Of a stretch of DNA of 35,995 bases, positions 7,643 to 16,011 are shown piece after piece. The notes below the pieces were generated by a model, which was not told the origin of the DNA, searched no databases, and was given only the letters and a program-made list of their open reading frames with translations. The DNA lies in NCBI GenBank assembly GCA_021201905.1, contig JAJQEA010000030.1, positions 1 to 35,995 of the forward strand, in the 5' to 3' direction. Position numbers and translations under genes: made by a program. Numbering within the stretch: position 1 is the first letter of the stretch; every line of letters starts with the position of its first letter. The stretch is from Clostridia bacterium (GTDB lineage Bacteria; Bacillota; Clostridia; Lachnospirales; Lachnospiraceae).

Positions 7643-8701
7643 TTATCCATGGAACAACATCATAAACAGCTTTGCCATCAGGAATCCAATGATACCGCAG
7701 CCAGGGAATGTCATGACCCAGGTCATCACCATGTCCTTGACCACGCTGAAGTTAATGGCCGACAGACGTTTCACCGCTCCCACACCCATGATGGCTGTGG
7801 TTTTTGTATGTGTGGTACTGACAGGAATACCGAAAATGGAAAATCCCAGAAGGCAGGCGGCTCCCGCCATATCTGCGGAAAAGCCCTGGTATTTCTCCAG
7901 CCGTACCATATCCATACCCACGGATTTGATGATTTTCTTTCCTCCAATGGAAGTTCCCAGGGCCATGGCGGCCGATCCCAGCAAAAGCATCCACAGGGGG
8001 AACTGCACTCCCTGGGTATTGCTAGACCCGTTCACCATACAGATACCTAACAGCATGACTCCCATGAATTTCTGTCCGTCCTGGGCGCCGTGCATGAATG
8101 CCATGGCGGCGGCTCCGCCAATCTGGGCATACCGGAAGAATCCGGTGGTTTTCCGGCGATCCATATCCTGGCAGGTCCAGGCCACCAGCTTACAGGAAAG
8201 GTAGCCGCTTAAAAATCCCAATACAATGGAAAAAATAAGACCATAGACCACCTTCATCCACTCTGCCCCGTTAATGGCTGAAAATCCTCCGCGGATAGCC
8301 ACGGCAGCCCCTGTAAGGCCCGCTATGAGAGCATGGCTCTCACTGGTAGGACATCCAATGGAAACAGCAAAGGACGACCAGACCACAATGGAAAAAAGCG
8401 CGGCACACAGGGCAACCAGAGCAATCGAAGTATCTTCCCCAAAATTGACCATATTGGAAATGGTCATGGCAACCGTGGAATTCACCATAGTCATCACAAC
8501 TACCCCTGCGCAGTTGCATACCGCCGCCATGACAATGGCCAGATTCACATCCAGGGATCTGGTTGACACGCATGTGGCAATGGCATTGGGCGCATCCGTG
8601 ATACCATTGACACAGATGACCCCAAGGGTCAGAAGAACGGTTATCAACAGTGCCGGATTAGTCACCAGCTGCCGCAGGAAAAAGGAAAACGACATGTCCA
8701 T
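7643..8701 (-). CDS. pit: PiT-family inorganic phosphate transporter
   Basis: The protein is 352 residues with about ten membrane segments. It carries both PiT signature copies: VNGITDAPNAIATCVSTRS near residues 31-50 and the second-half signature around GIPVSTTHTKTTAIMGVG, plus the MHGAQDGQKFMGV segment in the middle loop region. It transports phosphate, or metal-phosphate, with H+ or Na+ into the cell. The ribosome site before the ATG is weak (GAGTAGG region), so a start two codons further in is possible. DUF47 follows in the same operon. Three TTTAC repeats spaced 11 bp lie 30-60 bases upstream and may be a Pho box. Confidence 0.9.
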   Translation of the reverse strand: MDMSFSFFLRQLVTNPALLITVLLTLGVICVNGITDAPNAIATCVSTRSLDVNLAIVMAAVCNCAGVVVMTMVNSTVAMTISNMVNFGEDTSIALVALCAALFSIVVWSSFAVSIGCPTSESHALIAGLTGAAVAIRGGFSAINGAEWMKVVYGLIFSIVLGFLSGYLSCKLVAWTCQDMDRRKTTGFFRYAQIGGAAAMAFMHGAQDGQKFMGVMLLGICMVNGSSNTQGVQFPLWMLLLGSAAMALGTSIGGKKIIKSVGMDMVRLEKYQGFSADMAGAACLLGFSIFGIPVSTTHTKTTAIMGVGAVKRLSAINFSVVKDMVMTWVMTFPGCGIIGFLMAKLFMMLFHG

Positions 8702-8729
8702 AATTCTTTTTTACCTACTCTCTTAATTA

Positions 8730-8762
8730 TTTACTTTATCTTTACGTAAACTTTACAAACTC
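8730..8762. promoter_or_regulatory. three direct TTTAC repeats with 11-bp period, candidate Pho box
   Basis: The units TTTACTTTATC, TTTACGTAAAC and TTTACAAACTC follow each other without a gap, each 11 bp long. PhoP-type regulators bind direct TTAACA-like repeats with an 11-bp period. The placement just upstream of a phosphate permease fits. The hexamers are only approximate, so this is a candidate. Confidence 0.4.
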
Positions 8763-9216
8763 ACGATTTTAATTCTAACACGGTTTTTTATGGTAGTAAA
8801 GTTCAATTTCGTTAAGAAACAGAGGAAATTATTCGTTTTTGGATAATAGAAATGTTATGGAATAAAATGGAAAACGCCCGTATTATCCATATCTAGATAA
8901 TATAGGCGGTGCAGGCCGGACGGAAATGTCTGCGGTCTCTTTCAGATATTTTTAGGGAAAATATGCCCCAATTATTGATAATGTTTTATCCCTCATCCGG
9001 TTCCCTGGAGGATCCGGCGTGGGAAGGGGCGGATTAGCAAGGAAGAGGAGTGGGGGCTTGTAGGGGCCGGAGGCCTGGTTATTCTTAGTTCTCCGAGCCC
9101 CCTTTTCCAGTCCGGTCCTCACAAGACAGACAGTCCAATCCTCACAAGCCAGACAGTCCAATCCTCACAAGACAGATAGCCCGGTCTGTTTTACCAGCCC
9201 ATACTTCCTGTGTCGG
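8763..9216. other. non-coding interval between pit and larE
   Basis: No credible gene is seen. The left part (to about 8980) is AT-rich and should hold the pit promoter, but I could not place a clear -35/-10 pair. It includes a hairpin-capable palindrome at 8875-8908 (CGCC, TATTATC, then GATAATA, GGCG). The right part is GC-richer, with a possible stem-loop at 9063-9104 and a 23-bp tandem repeat. A 69-codon open frame on the minus strand here (8952-9161) runs through the repeat, lacks a ribosome site and looks spurious. Confidence 0.6.
9109..9188. repeat. 23-bp tandem repeat, about 3.5 copies
   Basis: Units start at 9109, 9132 and 9155 with a partial fourth at 9178. The core is AGTCC(A/G)(A/G)TCCTCACAAG followed by ACAGAC with one to three differences per copy. 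The copies are contiguous with no spacers. The repeat lies immediately downstream of the larE stop codon. Confidence 0.85.
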
Positions 9217-10077
9217 TCAGCTCAGTCCGGTCACCCCCACATCCATGCTCCCGGAACGAAATCCTTCTGCATCCAGGGTTATATATACGAACCCCATTTC
9301 CTTCAGACGGCTGACGATTTCTTTCCGGCATTTCATAAATGCACCAAATGCTTCCGGGTCCAGTTCCAGGCGCGCGATATCTCCGTGAAGCCTGAGACGT
9401 ACATTGCCGGGGACCATGGTTCTGACGTAGGCTTCCCCCGCTCCGATTCTTTCCAGCACCTCATAATCCAGGACAGCGCCGTAGGGCAGGCGGGTCGCCA
9501 TACAGGGAGTGGACGGGCGGGATGCCACTGATATCCCGTACTCTGACGCCAGGGCCTTTACCTGGGCCTTGGTTATGTGGAGCTCTGCCAAGGGACTTAT
9601 GATCCCCAGCTCCTTAAGCGCCTGGATTCCAGGGCGGTATACATGCATATCGTCCTCATTGGTGCCGTCCAGGATATACCGGATTCCCCTGGCCTGCGCC
9701 AGTTCTGCCAGCTTGGAGAACAGATGGCGCTTACACAGGTAACAGCGGTTTACCGGGTTATGTTTGATTGCCTCCTGCTCCAGCTCATCCACGGTAATGA
9801 CTTCATGGATTCCCCCCAGCTCCCCTGCCACGCGCCTGGCTATCTCTAGGTCGCAGGATGGATGCAGGCGGCTGTCAAACGTCACGGCATACACGTTTCT
9901 TCCCGTATGGGCGGCTGCGTCTGCGGCTGTCTTTAGAAGCAGGCTTGAGTCCACTCCGCCGGAAAATGCAAGGCATATATCCTCTTGGGTCAGCTGCTCC
10001 ATCCTGGCCTCCAGGCACTTTTTCATATGTTCCAGAGATGGCCTCTCATCGCTGTAGCTGTTATTTACCGTATTCAT
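9217..10077 (-). CDS. larE: LarE, sulfur transferase for nickel-pincer nucleotide synthesis
   Basis: LarE adenylates the pyridinium dicarboxylate mononucleotide made by LarB and converts its carboxylates to thiocarboxylates. The 286-residue protein has the PP-loop AFSGGVDSS at residues 37-45 and the family's closing region. The cysteine equivalent to the sacrificial residue of Lactiplantibacillus LarE lies in PSTPCMATRLPYG (Cys192). Two additional cysteines form CYLC at residues 112-115. LarE proteins with a CxxC plus the third Cys are the type known to bind a [4Fe-4S] cluster that carries the donated sulfur, so this one is probably catalytic rather than single-turnover. It starts 33 bases after larC and is the last gene of the nik-lar operon. 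Confidence 0.93.
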   Translation of the reverse strand: MNTVNNSYSDERPSLEHMKKCLEARMEQLTQEDICLAFSGGVDSSLLLKTAADAAAHTGRNVYAVTFDSRLHPSCDLEIARRVAGELGGIHEVITVDELEQEAIKHNPVNRCYLCKRHLFSKLAELAQARGIRYILDGTNEDDMHVYRPGIQALKELGIISPLAELHITKAQVKALASEYGISVASRPSTPCMATRLPYGAVLDYEVLERIGAGEAYVRTMVPGNVRLRLHGDIARLELDPEAFGAFMKCRKEIVSRLKEMGFVYITLDAEGFRSGSMDVGVTGLS

Positions 10078-10110
10078 ACGAATCTCCTAATCTGACATTA
10101 TCTGTATCCA

Positions 10111-11793
10111 TTAATCCTGCCGGCTTTCCTCCGCCTTCCTGCGCGCCTGATAATACGCGGTCTGAAAATCCACGCCCTGCTCCATACAGATACGCCGGAT
10201 GCTTTCATATTCCGGATAGAAGAACTTTCTGCCCTTGTAAGCACACACCTTCACATCCACTGGCCCGTAACTGGTTTCCACCTGGATTTCGCTCCGCTCA
10301 AGAACAGTCCTCTCCGTTGGATAACGACGGATTCCGATGGTGGTGGTCTGGGTCAGTATGATTTCCTCCATGGCCTCTATGGATGACTCACGGCAAAGCA
10401 CGGACAGCATATAGGCAGGACGGTTTTTCTTCATGTGAATCGGGGTATACCACACATCCGCGGCCCCGGCATCAAGGAGCATCTCCATGGTAAGGCCCAG
10501 CATTTCCCCTGTACAGTCATCCAGGTTCGTCTCCAACACCCACATGGCACGGTCCTCATCCTGTGAAGTCTCCAGCAGCATGGCCCTGAGCACGTTCGCC
10601 TGTTTAAAGACCTTGTTCCCCGCACCCATTCCTATCTTAAGCAGACGGCAGGAAGCAGGAAGCCGGTCCTTTGTCCGCAGCGCGGCGGCAATGGCTGCCC
10701 CGGTAGGCGTAACCATTTCCCCGTCATTGTCTGTAAAATGCAGCTTAAGCCCATAGGCGGAAACAATATTAGCCGTAGCCGGTACAGGAACCGGCAGTAC
10801 ACCGTGCTGGCAATGGACATGACCGTGACCTTCAGACAATGCAGAAACCACCACATCCTCCACGCCCAGATTGTCCATGCAGACCGCCACGCTGATAATG
10901 TCCACAATGGAATCAATGGCCCCCACTTCATGGAAATGAACCTGCTCAACAGAAAGCCCATGGGCCTTTGATTCCGCCTCCGCCACAATGCGGAACATGG
11001 TTCGGGCCATTTCCTTCACCCTTTCATTGGAATCCAGATGGTCTATGATATGAAAAATATCGTGGAGGTTACGGTGAATGTGGGAGTGAGGATGATTGTG
11101 AGCGTGGACATGGCTATGCTCATGATCGTGGAGGTGCTCATGGTCATGGCTGTGTCCAGGCTCATGGTCGTGGCTATGCCCAGGCTCATGGCTGTGTCCA
11201 TGGTCATGGTCGTGGCTATGCTCGTACTCATGATCGGGCCCATATTCATGGTCGTGGCTATGCCCATACTCATGGCTGTGTCCATGGTCATGGCTATGCC
11301 CATCCCCATGGTTGTGTCCATGGTCGTGGCTATGCTCATCCTCATGGTTGTGCCTATGGTCATGGCCAGTCTCATCCTCATGACTGTGCCCAGGCTCATG
11401 GTGGTGGCTATGCCCATCTTCATGGCTGTGCCCAGGCTCATGTTCATGCCTGTGCTCATCCTCATGGCCATCCTCATCCTTCTCCCCATGACAATGCTCA
11501 TGCACCTCTGAATGCCCGCATCTGCCTACTCGCTCATACGCAACCTCATGCTGATGCGTATGCTCATGGCCGTGCCCAGGCTCATGCCCATCCGCCTCCA
11601 AATGCACATCAAAATCAAAGGCATCCAGACCGCACACCACCTTCCGGCCAAAATGCAGATGGTATCCATCCACTCCCAGGCTCTCCAGCGCATGCTCCAG
11701 CACCTGCCTGTTCGCTCCCAGGTCAAGCAGGGCTCCTACCGTCATGTCCCCGCTGATACCCAAATTACACTCCAGATATAAAATCTTTCCCAT
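10111..11793 (-). CDS. larC: LarC, nickel insertion enzyme, single ORF with long His-rich insert
   Basis: LarC is the CTP-dependent cyclometallase that inserts nickel into the pincer nucleotide. The N-terminal core (ECNLGISGDMTVGALLDLG, residues 8-26) and C-terminal core (VEQVHFHEVGAIDSIVDI onward, ending in the VETNLDDCTGEMLG and YTPIHMKKNRPA blocks) are complete. The protein is 560 residues, well above the usual 400-430, because residues about 64-240 are an insert with about 64 histidines in 177 positions, mostly GHSHDHEPGHSHDHE-like units. In Lactiplantibacillus the two halves are joined by programmed frameshifting; here they are one continuous frame. The ATG lies one base after the larB stop codon. 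The insert probably stores or delivers nickel. Confidence 0.93.
   Translation of the reverse strand: MGKILYLECNLGISGDMTVGALLDLGANRQVLEHALESLGVDGYHLHFGRKVVCGLDAFDFDVHLEADGHEPGHGHEHTHQHEVAYERVGRCGHSEVHEHCHGEKDEDGHEDEHRHEHEPGHSHEDGHSHHHEPGHSHEDETGHDHRHNHEDEHSHDHGHNHGDGHSHDHGHSHEYGHSHDHEYGPDHEYEHSHDHDHGHSHEPGHSHDHEPGHSHDHEHLHDHEHSHVHAHNHPHSHIHRNLHDIFHIIDHLDSNERVKEMARTMFRIVAEAESKAHGLSVEQVHFHEVGAIDSIVDIISVAVCMDNLGVEDVVVSALSEGHGHVHCQHGVLPVPVPATANIVSAYGLKLHFTDNDGEMVTPTGAAIAAALRTKDRLPASCRLLKIGMGAGNKVFKQANVLRAMLLETSQDEDRAMWVLETNLDDCTGEMLGLTMEMLLDAGAADVWYTPIHMKKNRPAYMLSVLCRESSIEAMEEIILTQTTTIGIRRYPTERTVLERSEIQVETSYGPVDVKVCAYKGRKFFYPEYESIRRICMEQGVDFQTAYYQARRKAEESRQD
11065..11604 (-). repeat. degenerate DNA repeat encoding the LarC His-rich tract
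   Basis: Short units such as CATGGTCGTGGCTATGCC and CATGGCTGTGTCC (plus-strand reading) recur through this segment, encoding His-x-His runs on the minus strand. The period is irregular but in multiples of three. Such a tract is prone to slippage, so its length may vary among strains and may be misassembled. Confidence 0.8.
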
Positions 11794-11794
11794 T

Positions 11795-12538
11795 TTATCT
11801 CACCGCCATTCTGTTAATTTGGGTGGCCAGGTAGCCGGCCCCGTATCCATTGTCAATATTAACCACCGATATCCCGTTGGCGCAGGAATTAAGCATTGTA
11901 AGAAGAGCCGACAACCCATGGAAGCTGGCGCCGTATCCCACGGAGGTTGGGACTGCCACCACCGGGCATTCCACCAGACCTGCTATCACCGTGCCCAGGG
12001 CGCCTTCCATTCCGGCCACCGCCACAATGCAGCTGGCCTTGTCCAGGCGCTCCCTCTGGGCCAGAAGCCTGTGGATTCCGGCAACTCCCACATCAAATAT
12101 CCGGTCCACCCTGCATCCGAAATATTCAGCAGTCTGGGCCGCTTCCTCGGCCACCGGTATGTCCGCCGTGCCTCCCGTGCACACTGCCACACATCCCTTG
12201 TGCTCCTTACCCGGCTTCTCCACCTTGAGTATTCGTGATATGGGATCATACACCACCTCCGGCACCGCTGTTCTCACCAGCTCAGCCTGGCTCTCAGAAG
12301 CCCTGGTTCCCAGGACCTCCCCGTCTCTCTCATAAAATTTCTTATAAATTTCCAGCAAATACGCATCCGGCTTTCCCTGGCAGAATACGGTTTCCCCAAA
12401 ACCGGAGCGCAGCTTCCTGTGATGGTCCAGCTTGGCATATCCCAAATCCTCATATGGCAGGTTCTTAAGCAGCTTCTGCGCATCCTCTATCTCAACACTG
12501 CCGAACTTTACCTGTTCCAGTAATTCCCTGACATCCAT
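11795..12538 (-). CDS. larB: LarB, pyridinium-3,5-biscarboxylate mononucleotide synthase
   Basis: LarB carboxylates nicotinic acid adenine dinucleotide at C5 and hydrolyses it to the dicarboxylated mononucleotide, the first step of nickel-pincer cofactor synthesis. The 247-residue protein has the PurE-like core from about residue 115 (CVAVCTGGTADIPVAEEAA), the VAGMEGALGTVIAGLVECPVVAVPTSVGYG block and the catalytic Cys near the end (LNSCANGI, Cys219, corresponding to Cys221 of the characterised enzyme). The N-terminal 100 residues carry the usual helical LarB extension. It follows the ABC importer genes by 35 bases and is one base from larC. Confidence 0.93.
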   Translation of the reverse strand: MDVRELLEQVKFGSVEIEDAQKLLKNLPYEDLGYAKLDHHRKLRSGFGETVFCQGKPDAYLLEIYKKFYERDGEVLGTRASESQAELVRTAVPEVVYDPISRILKVEKPGKEHKGCVAVCTGGTADIPVAEEAAQTAEYFGCRVDRIFDVGVAGIHRLLAQRERLDKASCIVAVAGMEGALGTVIAGLVECPVVAVPTSVGYGASFHGLSALLTMLNSCANGISVVNIDNGYGAGYLATQINRMAVR

Positions 12539-12573
12539 CTTTCGTTCTCCTCTCTCAAATCCATACGGTTAAG

Positions 12574-13182
12574 CTAATCCGTTCTCAAATCAACCACCCT
12601 GCCGCAAACACGTTCCAGCAGCTCATCTGAATGGCTGACCACCAGAAGACCCAGCCTCCGGGTTTTCACTTCCTCCAAAAGGAATCCCCAGATTTGGCTC
12701 TGGGTGATAAGGTCCAGCATGGTGCTTATCTCATCTGCCAGAATAAACCGGGTGCGCTTTCCCAGGGCCCTGGCTATACAAAACCGCTGCAGCTCCCCGC
12801 CGGACAGCTCTCCCGGATACCGGTTCAGCCAGTCCGGTTCGATTCCCAGGCCGCGGACCACCCGCTCCTCCACGCAGTCCCCTTCCCTCAACACCTCCCG
12901 CATCTTGAGGCGGGGATTTACCGACAGTTCCGGATGCTGCCATATCATCTGCACAGGATTGTAACCGTTCCAGGAAGAAATGTTTTTTCCATCCAAAGTC
13001 ACGGCCCCATGGTCTGGCTTCTCATAACCAGCCAGTATCTTGCAAAAAGTAGTCTTCCCAAAACCGCTGGGAGCCGTCAGTCCCACGCGTTCCCCGCTCT
13101 CCAGACTCATGCTTACATTGTTCAGTATTTTCCTGTTCCCATTGTCGTATTGAAACGAAATATTCACTGCTTCCAGTCTCAT
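12574..13182 (-). CDS. ABC transporter ATP-binding protein (NikE/OppF-like), probable nickel importer
   Basis: The protein has 202 residues from the ATG at 13182, preferred over the one at 13200 because it makes an ATGA overlap with the upstream gene and has AAGGTGG at the right distance. The Walker A motif APSGFGKT, signature LSGGELQR and Walker B FILADE are all present. It lacks the long C-terminal oligopeptide-family extension found in its partner, so it is the shorter NikE/OppF-type subunit. Together with the preceding ATPase, two permeases and a binding lipoprotein it makes a complete five-part importer. Nickel as cargo is inferred from the lar genes that follow directly. Confidence 0.85.
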   Translation of the reverse strand: MRLEAVNISFQYDNGNRKILNNVSMSLESGERVGLTAPSGFGKTTFCKILAGYEKPDHGAVTLDGKNISSWNGYNPVQMIWQHPELSVNPRLKMREVLREGDCVEERVVRGLGIEPDWLNRYPGELSGGELQRFCIARALGKRTRFILADEISTMLDLITQSQIWGFLLEEVKTRRLGLLVVSHSDELLERVCGRVVDLRTD

Positions 13183-14111
13183 ACTCCCACCTTCCTGCAT
13201 TTTACCATGCCGCCGCGAAAACTGCGATAGGAAATTTCCTGGAGACAGCCCTCGTCCATATCCGGGCAGCGGGGCCTATAGGGACATCCCGCGGGCATAT
13301 CCGCCGCATAGGGCTGTGTACCGGACGCCCCTTTAAAACCGTGGCGGGGCATAGCCCTGAAAAGAGCTCTGGTATAGGGATGACGAAGCCTCTGCTCATC
13401 CCCAAAATCCTCTGCCAGGGCCTCCTCCACATTGGTACCCGCATAAAATACCACGATTCTGTCAGCCACCTCCAGGGCCAGCTCCAAATCATGGGTGATG
13501 AGAAGGACCCCTGCCCCCTGGTCCGCTATCTCCCGGAAATGGGAGAGCACGCGCCTGGCCGCGCTGATATGAAGCCCTGGCGTGGGCTCGTCCGCAATGA
13601 CCAGTCTGGGTTGCTCCATCACTGCCGTGGAAATCAGAACCCTTCTGGTCATTCCTCCTGACAGTTCAAACGGATACAGCCCCTCCGTATCCTCTCCCAG
13701 CCCATAGCGCCCCAGAGACTCACGGCAGTGCTTCACACTCTCCTTATCCTTCTGTCCCCTCCGTACCTGCTCCCCCACCTTCATGAGCGGATCCAGATAG
13801 GACACGCTCTGGGGTACCAGTACCATCCGGCTCCCACGGAGCTGTTCCTTCCGCTTCTGGTTCAGGATTTCCCCCTCAAAGGAAACCGTTCCCTGACAGG
13901 CGGCATTCTGCGGCAGCAGTCCCATGACCGCGTGGGCCAAAAGGCTTTTTCCCGAACCGCTGGAACCGGCTACAGCCACCACCTCATGCTCCCGCACCTT
14001 TATATTCAGGTCCCGAATCACGGGAAGCTCCCTCTGGCGCCATCCCCCCACATACTGGGAAAATGAAATCATCAGGTGCTCCACCGACAATATGACTTGT
14101 TTTTCTTCCAT
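13179..14111 (-). CDS. ABC transporter ATP-binding protein (NikD/OppD-like), probable nickel importer
   Basis: This 310-residue ATPase has Walker A GSSGSGKS near residue 51, signature LSGGMTRR and Walker B LVIADEP. It ends with the Cys-containing oligopeptide/nickel-type C-terminal domain (CPYRPRCPDMDEGC), in which Cys clusters in some members bind iron-sulfur centres. It couples ATP hydrolysis to import through the two permeases encoded just upstream. The stop codon overlaps the next ATPase start by four bases. Assignment to nickel rather than peptide rests on operon context. Confidence 0.87.
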   Translation of the reverse strand: MEEKQVILSVEHLMISFSQYVGGWRQRELPVIRDLNIKVREHEVVAVAGSSGSGKSLLAHAVMGLLPQNAACQGTVSFEGEILNQKRKEQLRGSRMVLVPQSVSYLDPLMKVGEQVRRGQKDKESVKHCRESLGRYGLGEDTEGLYPFELSGGMTRRVLISTAVMEQPRLVIADEPTPGLHISAARRVLSHFREIADQGAGVLLITHDLELALEVADRIVVFYAGTNVEEALAEDFGDEQRLRHPYTRALFRAMPRHGFKGASGTQPYAADMPAGCPYRPRCPDMDEGCLQEISYRSFRGGMVKCRKVGV

Positions 14112-14158
14112 GACAACCTCCTACAGAACGAACCCCCGCAGCCGTGCAGGCAGAGATT

Positions 14159-14995
14159 CTACAGATGAGCCTGGGCCGGGTCCAGCAGACGGCTCAGCGT
14201 ATCCCCGATAAAATGGAACAGGACCACCACAAATACCAGCAGCAGCCCCGGAAACAGGGCCAGCCACCATTTTCCCATGACCAGGTATTTCATGCTCTCA
14301 GACAGGATAACGCCCACCGCAGGCTGCTCCGGCGGCAGTCCGAAGCCCAGGAAGGTTATGCTGGCCTCATGAAGGATTGCATGGGGAAACAGCAGAACCA
14401 TGCCCACAAACAGCTGGGGCAGCAGATGAGGCGTCATATGTTTGAAGGCAATATAAAACCTTCCCTTTCCCAGCTTCCTGGCAACCTGTATGTACTGGCT
14501 CTCACGAAGCTGCATGACCTCCCCCCGCAGGAGCCTGGCCAGGGATGTCCAGTGGGTCAGTGAAATGCCAATCAGTACACCCCAGAATCCCTTGCCCACT
14601 GCAAAGGAAATGAGAATCAGCAGCAGGATATGGGGTATTCCCATGACCAGATCAATGATTCCCCCTATGACAGCGTCCGTGACCCTGCCCAGACAGGCGG
14701 CCATGGTTCCCATGATAAAGGCCACCACCGCGCTGATGCATGCTGTCAAAAGCCCGATGCGTATGCTGATGGATAAGCCTGTAAGGCTGCGGACGAACAT
14801 ATCCCTTCCCATCCAGTCTGTTCCAAAGGGATAGGCCAGGCTGGGCGGCAGATTCTTTCTGGTGAAATCCGTGGCCAGAGCCTGGTCCTTTAACACCTGG
14901 CCGGCAATGGCAATGGCCGCCAGCAGGACCACCGATACCGCCAGCAGCACCGCCATGGCCTTGCGGCGGTTCCATCTGTGTCTTTGTGCGCTCAT
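14159..14995 (-). CDS. ABC transporter permease (NikC/DppC-like)
   Basis: The protein is 278 residues starting at the ATG at 14995, which overlaps the upstream permease stop as ATGA; the open frame continues upstream but only as a shadow of that gene. An N-terminal anchor helix, a periplasm-side segment containing AYPFGTDWMGRDMFVRSL (typical of the DppC/NikC group) and five further membrane spans are visible. The cytoplasmic coupling loop is LLRGEVMQLRESQYIQVARKLG. It forms the channel with the NikB-like subunit. Confidence 0.88.
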   Translation of the reverse strand: MSAQRHRWNRRKAMAVLLAVSVVLLAAIAIAGQVLKDQALATDFTRKNLPPSLAYPFGTDWMGRDMFVRSLTGLSISIRIGLLTACISAVVAFIMGTMAACLGRVTDAVIGGIIDLVMGIPHILLLILISFAVGKGFWGVLIGISLTHWTSLARLLRGEVMQLRESQYIQVARKLGKGRFYIAFKHMTPHLLPQLFVGMVLLFPHAILHEASITFLGFGLPPEQPAVGVILSESMKYLVMGKWWLALFPGLLLVFVVVLFHFIGDTLSRLLDPAQAHL

Positions 14996-15972
14996 CCCCT
15001 GGTCCTCCTGATTCTGGGATCCACCGCTCCATACAAGAGGTTGGCGGTGAAGTTCCCTAAAAATACAATGGCCGCGCTGATGATAGTAATTCCCATCAAA
15101 AGGGGCACATCCCCGCCCAGTCCGGCCGTCACAGCAGCCTGTCCCAGACCCGGATAGGAAAATACCTGCTCCACCAGCACGGATCCTCCGAATATCTCGC
15201 TGACAGAGGCAAACTGGAGCGTCATGGCAGGAAGCAGGATGTTGCGGATTCCATGCCTGCGGATAATGGACCATTCCGACTCCCCCCTGGCCCTGGCAAA
15301 CAGTACATAATCACTTTCCATGACCTCTGCCATCTTCTCCCTTGTGTGGAGGGCAATGTTGGAGATGCCTGTAATGGACAATGCCGCCGCAGGCAGTATG
15401 CCATGAATCAGGCGGTCCTTCATGGTCACAGCCGACGCCTCCACCCCGATTGGAACGGAAAGTCCTATGGGGAGCACCTTAAGCCAGACCGCGAATACAA
15501 CCAACAGCACCAGGGCCACCCAAAAGGCCGGCGTACTGGCAGTGACCAGGGCATAGGAAGAAATAATTCGGTCCGCTGCCTTTCCCTTCTTTGCCCCGGC
15601 TATGATTCCCATAAGGAACCCAATGAATCCGGACAAAATCCATGCCGCCGCCATAATCCAAAGGGAATTGGCCAGCTTCTCCCCGATTACCTGGGCCACA
15701 GGCCTGCGGTACAAAAGGGAGATACCCATATCTCCCTTAAGAAAATCACTGGCCCAGGCCAGATAACGGGTTACAGGCGGTGTGTTGACGCCCCAGTATT
15801 CCTGGAGCCTGGCAATCTGCTCGCTGCTCATGCTGCCAAGGGCCGCCTGCCCCACATTGGTGGTAAGCGGGTCCAGGGGAGAGACCGACACCAGGAAAAA
15901 CGCCGCCATACTCACCAGCACCAGCAAAACCGCCATCCGTATGAAATTAACACCCGCCTGTTTCCAACTCAT
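14992..15972 (-). CDS. ABC transporter permease (NikB/DppB-like)
   Basis: This 326-residue protein has the N-terminal membrane anchor, the LDPLTTNVGQAALGSMSSEQIARLQEYWGVNTPPVTRYLAWASDFLKGDMGISLLYRRPV segment that typifies DppB/NikB permeases, and five more spans. The EAA-type coupling loop reads DYVLFARARGESEWSIIRRHGIRN. It follows the binding lipoprotein by 39 bases and overlaps the NikC-like gene by four. Cargo is inferred to be nickel or a nickel chelate from the lar genes downstream. Confidence 0.88.
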   Translation of the reverse strand: MSWKQAGVNFIRMAVLLVLVSMAAFFLVSVSPLDPLTTNVGQAALGSMSSEQIARLQEYWGVNTPPVTRYLAWASDFLKGDMGISLLYRRPVAQVIGEKLANSLWIMAAAWILSGFIGFLMGIIAGAKKGKAADRIISSYALVTASTPAFWVALVLLVVFAVWLKVLPIGLSVPIGVEASAVTMKDRLIHGILPAAALSITGISNIALHTREKMAEVMESDYVLFARARGESEWSIIRRHGIRNILLPAMTLQFASVSEIFGGSVLVEQVFSYPGLGQAAVTAGLGGDVPLLMGITIISAAIVFLGNFTANLLYGAVDPRIRRTRG

Positions 15973-16011
15973 GATTTTATCCTTCCTGCAACCATATAAC
16001 TCTGTTCTCTT

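Noticed and set aside
8952-9161. 69-codon minus-strand ORF
   Set aside because: It spans the 23-bp tandem repeat, has Pro-rich non-domain sequence and no convincing ribosome site.
9109-9188. CRISPR array
   Set aside because: The 23-bp repeats are contiguous with no unique spacers, number only about three and have no cas genes nearby.
11038-11511. 157-codon Val/Met-rich open frame on the plus strand
   Set aside because: It is the antisense shadow of the LarC His-rich repeat; codons CAT/CAC read in reverse as ATG/GTG. No ribosome site and no independent protein character.
14996-15274. N-terminal extension of the NikC-like permease
   Set aside because: It lies within the NikB-like coding region in another frame; the ATGA junction at 14992-14995 gives a better start.
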